A program made the translations under genes and the position numbers. The notes under the pieces were generated by a model. It searched no databases. It saw only the letters and a list, made by a program, of their open reading frames with translations, and was not told where the DNA came from. From an uncultured Clostridia bacterium (GTDB lineage Bacteria; Bacillota; Clostridia; Oscillospirales; Ruminococcaceae), in assembly GCA_947600065.1 (NCBI GenBank), contig CANQFZ010000019.1, positions 1-36,679 on the forward strand: DNA of 36,679 nucleotides, in the 5' to 3' direction. Positions 7,416-14,997 of the stretch are shown one piece after another. Numbering within the stretch: the stretch's first letter is position 1; every line of letters begins with the position of its first letter.

Positions 7416-7529
7416 GTATACAGTTGACAATGTACAGTAAACAGCAAAGGTATCTGCGATGATATTTAGATTGTTTTGGAAAAAATGAACGCAAACCGTT
7501 CGGCGGCTTATGTTGATTTAATCTAAAAA

Positions 7530-7575
7530 CGATCTATATCTAGCATCTAGCTTCTAAAATTTCCAGCTTCTAGGA
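7530..7575. repeat. partial heptad-repeat arm (copy 4)
   Basis: Units CTAGCATCTAGCTTC and CCAGCTTCTAG match the right arm of the element at 4176-4292, but no opposing arm is seen nearby. The end of the repeat runs into the AGGAGGG ribosome site of the 7586 ATPase, so the repeat forms the immediate 5' leader of that gene. The stretch 7416-7529 has a TTGACAATGTACAG motif and nothing else recognisable. Confidence 0.6.
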
Positions 7576-7585
7576 GGGCTAAATA

Positions 7586-8248
7586 ATGATTGATCTAAGG
7601 AACATAACAAAGGTCTACAATCCCAAAAAGCACAATGAATTTACGGCGCTTGACGACGTAACATTGAAGATAAGCGACGGGGAATTCTGCGCTGTTATAG
7701 GAAAATCGGGTTCGGGAAAATCTACGCTTCTTCACATAATAGCATTGCTCGATAAATTTTCTTTCGGCGATTATTTCCTAAACGGAAAGGACGTTGCGAA
7801 AACTCCCGAAGGCGCCGCGGCAAAATACCGCGCGAAAAACATCGGCTTTGTAAAGCAGGATTTCGCGCTTATTGAGGACTACACCGCGCTCGACAATGTA
7901 ATGCTCCCACTTTATCCGATAAAAGCAAAGGACAAAAAGAAAAAGGCGCTTGCGGCACTGAAGAAAATGGGCATAGAAAGGCTTTCGGAAAAGGAAACGC
8001 GGAAGCTCTCGGGCGGCGAAAAACAGCGCGTTGCCATTGCGAGGGCAATCGTAAACGAGCCGAGCATTATCCTCGCGGACGAGCCGACGGGTTCACTTGA
8101 CAGCAAGACCGCCGCGGAAATTATGAACGTATTTAAACAACTTAATGCCGAAGGAAAAACCGTTGTTATCGTAACGCACGACCAAGGTATCGCAAAGCAA
8201 TGCAACAGGATAATTGAAATCTCGGACGGGAAGATAATTTCGGCGTGA
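7586..8248 (+). CDS. ABC transporter ATPase, LolD/MacB family
   Basis: A 220-residue ATPase. Walker A is GKSGSGKST, the Q-loop is in FVKQDF, the signature is LSGGEKQRVAIARA, Walker B is IILADEPTGSLD and the switch His is in VTHDQ. The family powers FtsX-type permeases such as the two genes before it. AGGAGGG lies 7 nt upstream of the ATG. Its last 36 or so nucleotides (to the TGA) are identical to the 3' end of the ATPase at 14206 although the proteins are only about half identical elsewhere, a sign of gene conversion or duplication. Confidence 0.93.
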   Translation: MIDLRNITKVYNPKKHNEFTALDDVTLKISDGEFCAVIGKSGSGKSTLLHIIALLDKFSFGDYFLNGKDVAKTPEGAAAKYRAKNIGFVKQDFALIEDYTALDNVMLPLYPIKAKDKKKKALAALKKMGIERLSEKETRKLSGGEKQRVAIARAIVNEPSIILADEPTGSLDSKTAAEIMNVFKQLNAEGKTVVIVTHDQGIAKQCNRIIEISDGKIISA

Positions 8249-8288
8249 ACAGAATTAAAAACGTGCAAACAACAAAAAGGAGAAAACA

Positions 8289-9146
8289 ATGAACGCTACG
8301 TTTAAACAGGCAATACTCAACAAGTACAACATTATAGCTTTTTTGTTTGTCCCTATTGTGAGCTTTTTTAGCTGGGCGCTAACTTGCGACCTGTTTAACA
8401 TTTTAAAGTTTTCAAAAACAATGGAGGAATATCGGGGAGTACCCGCTTGGGAATATATCAGAACCGTCACGGGTTTCTTTTCTTATGCCGTTTGGGGATT
8501 TTCTTTCATGCAGATTTTGATACCGCTTTTGGCGTCGTTTGTTACTCTTCCTTTTCTGCGTGAAAAAAGAATGTTCAATTTCTCATACGCACGAGAGGAA
8601 AGCTATAAGAAAGCTGTTTTAAAGCCGATGCTGAGACAGCTTATTATAGGCTGTACGGTATTGTTTCTCGGCTATATGGTCTTTCTGACTGCGGGTCTTA
8701 TATGGGGAATAGATCCCGAATCATCAGGCGGTCGTGTGTTTATGCCCGAGATCTTCGGAAGTGATTTTGTACATGATAATATGTTTATGTTCTTTGTGGT
8801 AGACGGATTCTGGAAATATTTTGTATTCTGCTTTGTGTACGGACTGTTTTCAATTTGTATATCCTTTTACACAAAGAAAAACTTTTTGTGCCTTATAATC
8901 CCGACCGTTTATTATCTTGTCTTCAATATAATTCTTTCGGGCATAGGAGAAATAAAACTTTTTGGCGGAATGACTATTGATCTTGCTCTATTTGCACCGA
9001 GCTATCCTATAATGTCGGGGGCGCGCAATTGGGTGTCTATCCCGCAGGTCATTATCCCGCTGCTGCCGCCGCTGATATTCAGCCTGATCACTCTTTACAG
9101 GGAATTTTCCGTAAAGCAAAAACGAAATGACGTCTATGCCGTTTAA
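8289..9146 (+). CDS. multi-pass membrane protein, ABC-2-like permease
   Basis: A 285-residue integral membrane protein with about six hydrophobic segments (near 16-36, 62-92, 113-137, 170-195, 200-222 and 250-272). I do not recognise a named family. The topology and its place ahead of another membrane protein and an ATPase indicate an ABC exporter permease. AAAGGAG lies about 6 nt before the ATG. It follows the 7586 ATPase by 40 nt, so it may be read on the same transcript. Confidence 0.75.
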   Translation: MNATFKQAILNKYNIIAFLFVPIVSFFSWALTCDLFNILKFSKTMEEYRGVPAWEYIRTVTGFFSYAVWGFSFMQILIPLLASFVTLPFLREKRMFNFSYAREESYKKAVLKPMLRQLIIGCTVLFLGYMVFLTAGLIWGIDPESSGGRVFMPEIFGSDFVHDNMFMFFVVDGFWKYFVFCFVYGLFSICISFYTKKNFLCLIIPTVYYLVFNIILSGIGEIKLFGGMTIDLALFAPSYPIMSGARNWVSIPQVIIPLLPPLIFSLITLYREFSVKQKRNDVYAV

Positions 9147-9170
9147 TAATTTCGGCGGAGGTTTATTGCT

Positions 9171-9899
9171 TTGATAAAGGACAACAAGAATATGCTTAGC
9201 TTGATAATACTGTATATACTTCTTTGCGCAGTTTCGGTCTTTTTGCTCAACGGCTCGGGGATACTGCAATTTACCGACGCGGGTTTCTTTGACTATCTGA
9301 ACATATTATTTTTCAATTCGGAAAAGTTCTCTCAATATAACATAAAATGGAACATCATAAGCGCAATGCACTTTTTTCTGCTGTTGTTTTTCGGAGTTAT
9401 TTACTGCTCGTCCTCTGCAAGGAACTATTGTGCGGGAATGAACCAAATGGAGCTTATCCGTTATGAAAAATATGAAAAATATTTCTTTTCCTGCAACTTC
9501 AAAAACGCTTTGAACGCGCTGAAATTTGTCTTAATGACCGCGCTCCTGCCGCTGAGCATAGTATTTGTAAACTCAAAGGCATTGACAAGTTTTGATTCGG
9601 TCATAGGCGAAACGTTGGCAGAAAACATTTTTAACACAGCGATTTTTTTAGTAAAGATATTCGTGCTTTTGATGCTTATTGAGCTTGTCTTTCTGATAAT
9701 GATACGAAAGCGCGGCTATCAGTTCTCGCTTTCGATAATGGCTGCGGCGACGGCTGTTATAGTATTTTCCGACAGCCTTTTGAAAACGGGAGCTGTTACT
9801 ATGGGAAACATTGTAGATCAACTTATCGCAGCAGGCGTTTACATTGCGTTATATTTAGTGCTTTATTTTATATTCAGACGTGAACCCAGATCACTTTGA
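9171..9899 (+). CDS. multi-pass membrane protein, ABC permease partner
   Basis: A 242-residue membrane protein with about six segments (near 8-27, 62-80, 118-137, 158-182, 186-205 and 213-236). The TTG start is chosen because GGCGGAGG lies 9-10 nt upstream; an in-frame ATG at codon 8 is the alternative. It sits between the 8289 permease and the 9912 ATPase with short gaps, so the three probably form one ABC-2-type exporter. The substrate is unknown. Confidence 0.72.
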   Translation: MIKDNKNMLSLIILYILLCAVSVFLLNGSGILQFTDAGFFDYLNILFFNSEKFSQYNIKWNIISAMHFFLLLFFGVIYCSSSARNYCAGMNQMELIRYEKYEKYFFSCNFKNALNALKFVLMTALLPLSIVFVNSKALTSFDSVIGETLAENIFNTAIFLVKIFVLLMLIELVFLIMIRKRGYQFSLSIMAAATAVIVFSDSLLKTGAVTMGNIVDQLIAAGVYIALYLVLYFIFRREPRSL

Positions 9900-9911
9900 C
9901 AGGAGAATAAT

Positions 9912-10553
9912 ATGGAAAATATCATCACACTCGAAAATGTAAGCAAAAAATACAAGGACAGGACGATTTTAGAGAATTTGGATTTCGCCTTTGAAAAGGA
10001 GAAATGCTATGGAATTATCGGAAGGAACGGCAGCGGAAAAAGCGTTCTGTTAAAGCTTATCGCGGGCTTTGCTTATCCCGACAGCGGCAATATAACCATA
10101 CGCGGCAAGCAACTGAAAAAGGACATTGATTTCGCTGACGACGCGGGAGTTATCATAAACTCGCCCGAATTTATAAACAGTATGTCGGGGCTTAATAACC
10201 TGCTCTACCTCGCCGATATAAGAAAGAAAATCAGCAAAGAAAAAATAATAGAAGTTCTTAGAGAGCTTGGTCTTGAAAATGCGATGAAAAAACGTGTTTC
10301 TACCTATTCGCTGGGTATGAAACAGCGGCTCAGACTTGCTCAGGCAATAATGGAAGAACCTAGTCTGCTTATTCTCGACGAGCCTATGAACGCCCTTGAC
10401 GACGACGGCGTAAGCGAGATAAGAGAGCTGCTTTTGTCGCTGAAAAAAGAAGGCAAAACCATAATCCTCACATCGCACAACTCCGACGATATAAACATTC
10501 TGTGCGACAGCGTCTGCTCAATCAGCAAGGGGAAGTTTGAAAAAATAAGATGA
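9912..10553 (+). CDS. ABC transporter ATPase, CcmA/ABC-2 type
   Basis: A 213-residue ATPase. Walker A is GRNGSGKS, the signature is YSLGMKQRLRLAQA, Walker B is LLILDEPMNALDD and the switch His is in LTSHN. The LGMKQR signature is typical of ABC-2 exporters, unlike the LSGG of the two LolD-type ATPases nearby, which fits pairing with the two membrane proteins just upstream. CAGGAG precedes the ATG. Its stop directly abuts a decayed fragment of another ATPase gene. Confidence 0.92.
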   Translation: MENIITLENVSKKYKDRTILENLDFAFEKEKCYGIIGRNGSGKSVLLKLIAGFAYPDSGNITIRGKQLKKDIDFADDAGVIINSPEFINSMSGLNNLLYLADIRKKISKEKIIEVLRELGLENAMKKRVSTYSLGMKQRLRLAQAIMEEPSLLILDEPMNALDDDGVSEIRELLLSLKKEGKTIILTSHNSDDINILCDSVCSISKGKFEKIR

Positions 10554-10697
10554 GCGGGAAATGAAGCCATGGACTTGCTCGCAAAAATGAACCGCGAGCA
10601 GCACAAAACTATCGTCATAATAATACACAATCCCGAAATTGCTGAAAAGTGTTCGAGGACTGTTGAAATTTCGGACGGAAAGATAATTTCTGCATGA
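10554..10697 (+). pseudogene. 3' fragment of a LolD/MacB-type ATPase gene
   Basis: This 144-nt stretch begins right after the 9912 stop. It reads in frame as the last 46 or so residues of an ATPase (MDLLAKMNREQHKTIV, then EISDGKIISA and TGA). It aligns without gaps to the 3' end of the gene at 14206-14862 (14721-14862). The switch-His region reads IIIHNPE where the intact gene has IITHNPE. No Walker A, signature or Walker B remains, so it cannot work as an ATPase. The 29 or so nt after its stop also match the spacer after the 7586 gene, so the fragment and spacer came from a duplicated module. Confidence 0.85.
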
Positions 10698-10724
10698 ACA
10701 GAATTAAAAACGTGTAAACAACAA

Positions 10725-10753
10725 TTGACAAATCAATATAACGGTGCTATAAT
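10725..10753 (+). promoter_or_regulatory. promoter of the lipoprotein-permease-ATPase operon
   Basis: Perfect TTGACA (10725-10730), a 17-bp spacer and perfect TATAAT (10748-10753), 42 nt ahead of the lipoprotein gene. It lies just downstream of the ATPase gene fragment. Confidence 0.85.
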
Positions 10754-10794
10754 ATAACTAAGATTTAACTATACAAAGGAGCAAACGTTATACT

Positions 10795-11472
10795 ATGATA
10801 TTATCAAAACACCTGAAAAAGCACATCAAAAGCGCACTGTCTTTGATTTTGGCGGCGTGTATTCTGTCAGCCTGCTCTGAAATGACCGATATAGACTGGG
10901 ATATCAACGGAGATTACTTATCATTTTTTTCTTTTCAGTATGAGGTTTTTGAAACGCCAAAGGAACTTGCAGACATGGCGGATATGGTCTTTATCGGAAA
11001 AGTCAAGTCTTTGTCGTTTGAAATACTTGATTTTCGTACAGGACTTCCTCCGACAGAACAAACAGATGAAGATGATAAAATTTTGTATACAAATTATACG
11101 GTCGAAGTTCTGACATCGTATAAAGGCAACGCTTCGGGCACTTTTACCTTTAAAGAATACGGCGGAGTAAGAGACAGGTATATTGACGAGCAAATTAAAG
11201 CGCTTACGGCGATAAAAGAACATCCGACCATAAGCGATATTCCTGTTTGCGAATATGATAATTACATAATCGAAGAAGGACATACATATTTGTTTTCACT
11301 GGATAAGCTTAACAGCGGTTTCTTTTCTTTATTGAATCCCGACAAACAAAGCGCTTTTCCGATTGAAAACGTTGAAGAAAAAGATCAGTACGGATATCTT
11401 TCGGTTAAAGATGTTATCTCATATTTCGGAGAAGATAAGTGGAACGAATTTAAAACAGGATATGTTGACTGA
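10795..11472 (+). CDS. lipoprotein of unknown function beside an FtsX transporter
   Basis: A 225-residue predicted lipoprotein. It has a basic N-terminus, a hydrophobic stretch and lipobox LSAC with C27, then an acidic extracytoplasmic domain with no family I recognise. It contains a segment, PDKQSAFPIEN, that reappears in a gene fossil at 14863-14916. The signal sequence (KKHIKSAL and following) closely resembles the N-terminus of the permease gene that follows (KKHVKSAL). The GGAG ribosome site is 13 nt from the ATG, unusually far. The next gene has almost the same leader with a normal gap, so a small insertion is likely. It probably binds or presents substrate for the transporter. Confidence 0.8.
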   Translation: MILSKHLKKHIKSALSLILAACILSACSEMTDIDWDINGDYLSFFSFQYEVFETPKELADMADMVFIGKVKSLSFEILDFRTGLPPTEQTDEDDKILYTNYTVEVLTSYKGNASGTFTFKEYGGVRDRYIDEQIKALTAIKEHPTISDIPVCEYDNYIIEEGHTYLFSLDKLNSGFFSLLNPDKQSAFPIENVEEKDQYGYLSVKDVISYFGEDKWNEFKTGYVD

Positions 11473-11512
11473 AAAGCTAAGGAATATATTTAAGTCATAA
11501 TAAGGAGCAAAT

Positions 11513-14209
11513 ATGACATTATACATACTGTTAAAATACTGGAAAAAACATGTAAAAAGTGCCCTTGCAATGCTCTTTGCAGGGGTGCTGCTTGCGGCTA
11601 TCGTTTTCATAGGACTTGCCGCTGTAAGGGAAAACAGGGCAAGCAGTTTTCATGTGCTGTTTAATAATGACGTGTACGGACACGCCGAAATAATTGCAGC
11701 CGACTCAAATGACGAAATATTCCAAAAGGTCACCGAGGGAAAGTCGGGATATAATTACTGCGTTATCAATGTTTACGGCAAATTCGAAAACGGCTTTTCC
11801 TACGGCACTATTGAAGATGAACAAAACGTCTGGCATATCCCGCTTACAGAAGGCAGAATGCCCGAAACAGCGGACGAGATAGCCGCAGACAGAGGCGCGC
11901 TTAACAAGCTTTTCTGGGCAGGAAAATGCGGAGATACCATTACTATTGATGGGAAAACCTATACTGTTACGGGAATTATTGATGAATATTACGGCACCCA
12001 CAGGGAAGGCGCGGAGCTTAACGATAAATGCGTCGTCGCATGGAGTAATCTCCCGCAGACGATCCCGCTTATATTTGTCGGGAAATGCGACGGCGAACCG
12101 CTTTACCGCGTAGATATGTTCAACGGCTTAATTGATCCCAACATAGGAGAAGAGGCTTATGAAAATGAACTTGAAAAATATAACGGCATCTTAAGAGAAC
12201 TGAAAAACGATGGTAAAATCGGCTGGTTTTTAACAATTTCGGAATGGGGCAGGGCGACTAATCAAACCCGCGAACCGGAGGCTGCGTTCTTTTTGTGGAT
12301 AGCCTTCATAGGTGCAATTATTTCGGCATTGTCGGTGTTTTCCATACTTCGCAGTATTTTTTCCGAGCGAAAAAGCAGGATAGAAATATTAAAGCGAATA
12401 GGCATGAGCAAGCGCAGAATTGCAATGATGTACGCAGTTGAATGTGCGGTGTTTGCCTTTATACAAATAACGCTCGGCATTATATTCGGATTTTCGGCTT
12501 ATGAGGGAATTTTTAAATTAAGGACAGAAGTTATCGGAGAAAAAGTGTATAGCGGCTTGACGGATATGTGGCTTGTCACACATTTTACACCAAATCCGTT
12601 CTTATTTTCCGCAATTATTTCGGCAACGGTAATTATTATTGCATATATCCTCTGTATTCTGACGGATAAAATTCAGCGCAAAGCCCCCGACAAAAACGCC
12701 GAACCCCGTCCGCTTTCAAAATGCTTTAAACAGATATTTAGTCAAAAATCGGTTTCGGCAACGCAGATCGCAGCGCTTACTCTTATCTGCTTTTCCGTTA
12801 TCTCAGGGTATCTGTACTATACGGATAACGGTAAATATTCTATCGATTTGGTTTCGTATTTCCGGCCGTCTTCAAATTATTACATAAACGGTTTAAATAT
12901 GGAGGAGGACAATATCGCCGAGTATTATTCAAGCGCCGCTCCGACTGTAAATTATATCGGAGAAAAAGAACCCCTTTTCCCTTTTGTTGTTGATAATTTC
13001 AGCGCGGGAATAGACGATAATACGGCGAATACTTTGCCCGAATACACATTTTCTTTCGGAAGTCTCCCGCAGACTTTAATTTCAAGCGAAAAGCGAAAAT
13101 TTCGTTATATAAACGAAATTGACACCGCGTCCGAATCCTTCAGGCAAGGACTGCTTGCATTAAGCGATGAGGAGCATCAGAACTTTTTTGACGAAGGGCA
13201 GCTTGGTTCAGAATATCTGTACAAAACGGAAACAAGGCTTACAACTTCGAAGGTTATCGAAAGCCTTTCGGGAAATGTGACAGAGGGAGAACTGAACATT
13301 GAAAAGCTGAACAGCGGAGAAGAAATTATTGTCGCTTATCAAACCATCAGACCGCCTTTTGAAATAGGCGAGACCATTTCTCTCAATTCAATTTCCGCAG
13401 GTGCGACAGGTTACGGAGTGGGAGAAATTTCCTCGGCTGAAGTGAAAATATCTGCATTGGTGAAAATAAATCCCGAAGAAGATAAAGTTATAAATTCCGT
13501 TGTCCGCAATAAAGAAGATTACAACCTTCTGACAACGGCAACAGGCGCTGAAAATATGGGTTTCCCCTGCGCAAAATATACGGGTATTTACGCATTAGAG
13601 CCTATGGACGGCGGACTTATCCCAAGCTCGGCACAGATGAAAATGAAGTCTTTGGCGATGATGCAGCACGATTATCTTGTCAATCAGTTGATAAAATACA
13701 GCAGTTCAATTGCAATTTTACTTGTTATGTCATTGCTGGGCTTTGCGGCTTATTTCAACGGCATAGGAATGAAGATAAGGCAGAAGAAATACGAGATCTC
13801 AGTGTTAAGGGCAGTCGGGACAAATCTTAAAGAGCTGAAGAAAAAACTGCTTTTGGAAAGCATGAAGATTCCCCTTATTTCAACAATTGCGGCGTATGTT
13901 CTGGTAAAATTATTTCAACTAATGAACTGGCTATGCTGGTTAATAGAGGTCTGGTTTGCTCATACTTATTATATCAATAATACAGCGCCTCCTCCCGATT
14001 ACATAGACGCAATTTTTGATGTTTTTATGGACATTGCAAATAATGTTTTCTTTGAGGAAGGACTTATGTGGCAAGCTAATGCGGAGATACCTATGCTTAT
14101 CTTATTTGCGGTGATATGCGCAGTGACATTCCTGCTGACAATAATCGCTCTTAGAAAGTTCAAAAACAATATTGCGGGCGATTTGAATGAGGGGAGGACA
14201 AGACAATGA
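11513..14209 (+). CDS. large FtsX/MacB-type ABC permease
   Basis: An 898-residue permease. One membrane segment (about 18-38) is followed by an extracytoplasmic MacB-like periplasmic-core region (about 40-245). Three segments follow near 258-282, 308-333 and 358-383, then a second half with one segment near 420-440, another extracytoplasmic domain, and three segments near 733-757, 812-840 and 866-890. This duplicated four-segment plan (two FtsX domains) is seen in YxdM/BceB-like and related permeases of peptide-responsive transporters. AAGGAG lies 6 nt before the ATG. It overlaps the ATPase gene by 4 nt (ATGA), so the two are coupled. Confidence 0.88.
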   Translation: MTLYILLKYWKKHVKSALAMLFAGVLLAAIVFIGLAAVRENRASSFHVLFNNDVYGHAEIIAADSNDEIFQKVTEGKSGYNYCVINVYGKFENGFSYGTIEDEQNVWHIPLTEGRMPETADEIAADRGALNKLFWAGKCGDTITIDGKTYTVTGIIDEYYGTHREGAELNDKCVVAWSNLPQTIPLIFVGKCDGEPLYRVDMFNGLIDPNIGEEAYENELEKYNGILRELKNDGKIGWFLTISEWGRATNQTREPEAAFFLWIAFIGAIISALSVFSILRSIFSERKSRIEILKRIGMSKRRIAMMYAVECAVFAFIQITLGIIFGFSAYEGIFKLRTEVIGEKVYSGLTDMWLVTHFTPNPFLFSAIISATVIIIAYILCILTDKIQRKAPDKNAEPRPLSKCFKQIFSQKSVSATQIAALTLICFSVISGYLYYTDNGKYSIDLVSYFRPSSNYYINGLNMEEDNIAEYYSSAAPTVNYIGEKEPLFPFVVDNFSAGIDDNTANTLPEYTFSFGSLPQTLISSEKRKFRYINEIDTASESFRQGLLALSDEEHQNFFDEGQLGSEYLYKTETRLTTSKVIESLSGNVTEGELNIEKLNSGEEIIVAYQTIRPPFEIGETISLNSISAGATGYGVGEISSAEVKISALVKINPEEDKVINSVVRNKEDYNLLTTATGAENMGFPCAKYTGIYALEPMDGGLIPSSAQMKMKSLAMMQHDYLVNQLIKYSSSIAILLVMSLLGFAAYFNGIGMKIRQKKYEISVLRAVGTNLKELKKKLLLESMKIPLISTIAAYVLVKLFQLMNWLCWLIEVWFAHTYYINNTAPPPDYIDAIFDVFMDIANNVFFEEGLMWQANAEIPMLILFAVICAVTFLLTIIALRKFKNNIAGDLNEGRTRQ

Positions 14210-14862
14210 TAAAACTTGAGAACTTATGCAAGACTTACGGCAAGGACGAAAGTGCGGTCGCGGCGGTCAATAACGTGAATTTAACGGTAAATGACGGAGA
14301 GCTTGTTGCAATAATCGGAAAGTCGGGCAGCGGCAAGACAACGCTATTAAACCTTATCGGTCTGCTTGACAAAGCTGACGAGGGGAAAATAATCTGCAAC
14401 GATAATGAAATTACCTCGTTTGACGACAACAAAGCCTCGGATTTTCGACTTAACCACATCGGCTTTGTGTTTCAGTTTTTCGACTTGCTGCCCGAACTTA
14501 CGGCGGCTGAAAACATTCTGCTCCCCTCAAGGCTTGCGAAGAAGAAAGCTGAAAATTACAAAGAGATAACCGAAAGTCTGGGATTGTCGGAACGCTTAAA
14601 CCACTATCCCTCTCAGCTTTCGGGCGGTCAGCAGCAAAGAGTTGCGATTGCGAGGGCGATGATTAACGATCCCGAAATATTGCTTTGCGACGAGCCGACG
14701 GGAAATCTTGACGAGAAGTCGGGAAATGAAGTAATGGACTTGCTCGTAAAAATGAACCGCAAACAGCACAAAACGATCGTCATAATCACGCACAACCCCG
14801 AAATTGCCGAAAGGTGTTCAAGAACGGTTGAAATCTCGGACGGGAAGATAATTTCGGCGTGA
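14206..14862 (+). CDS. ABC transporter ATPase, LolD/MacB family
   Basis: A 218-residue ATPase. Walker A is GKSGSGKTT, the Q-loop is in FVFQFF, the signature is LSGGQQQRVAIARA, Walker B is ILLCDEPTGNLD and the switch His is in ITHNPE. It starts within the stop of the 898-residue permease, its obvious partner. A decayed relative of its 3' end lies at 10554-10697, and its final 36 or so nt are identical to those of the 7586 ATPase gene. Confidence 0.94.
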   Translation: MIKLENLCKTYGKDESAVAAVNNVNLTVNDGELVAIIGKSGSGKTTLLNLIGLLDKADEGKIICNDNEITSFDDNKASDFRLNHIGFVFQFFDLLPELTAAENILLPSRLAKKKAENYKEITESLGLSERLNHYPSQLSGGQQQRVAIARAMINDPEILLCDEPTGNLDEKSGNEVMDLLVKMNRKQHKTIVIITHNPEIAERCSRTVEISDGKIISA

Positions 14863-14916
14863 ATTGAATTTACTCCCGACAAACAGAGCGCTTTCCCTGT
14901 TATTGACAATTTATAA
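14863..14916 (+). pseudogene. 3' fragment of a lipoprotein gene like 10795-11472
   Basis: Directly after the ATPase stop, one frame reads PDKQSAFPVIDNL and stop, matching PDKQSAFPIEN inside the lipoprotein at 10795-11472. At DNA level ATTGAAT, a 5-nt insertion and CCCGACAAACA continue the match. Nothing else of the gene remains. The fragment carries the TTGACA of the rmuC promoter (14903-14908), so leftover coding DNA now acts as regulatory sequence. The match is short and therefore less certain than the ATPase fragment. Confidence 0.55.
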
Positions 14917-14931
14917 AAGATGTGATACAAT
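14903..14931 (+). promoter_or_regulatory. rmuC promoter
   Basis: TTGACA (14903-14908), a 17-bp spacer and TACAAT (14926-14931). It is near consensus and lies partly inside the lipoprotein gene fossil. Confidence 0.8.
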
Positions 14932-14997
14932 ATATAGAGCAAGAAGTTTTTGAGAAGATTATTGCGCATTATCAAAGATAGGGAAAGGAAATCGTCT

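Noticed and set aside
10569-10697. 43-codon ORF as a functional small protein
   Set aside because: It matches the tail of an ATPase exactly in frame and has no Walker motifs or ribosome site, so a gene fragment is the simpler reading.
14950-14997. Upstream TTG extension of RmuC
   Set aside because: It adds a basic stretch ahead of the membrane segment and has no ribosome site, whereas the ATG at 14998 has AAAGGAA at good distance.
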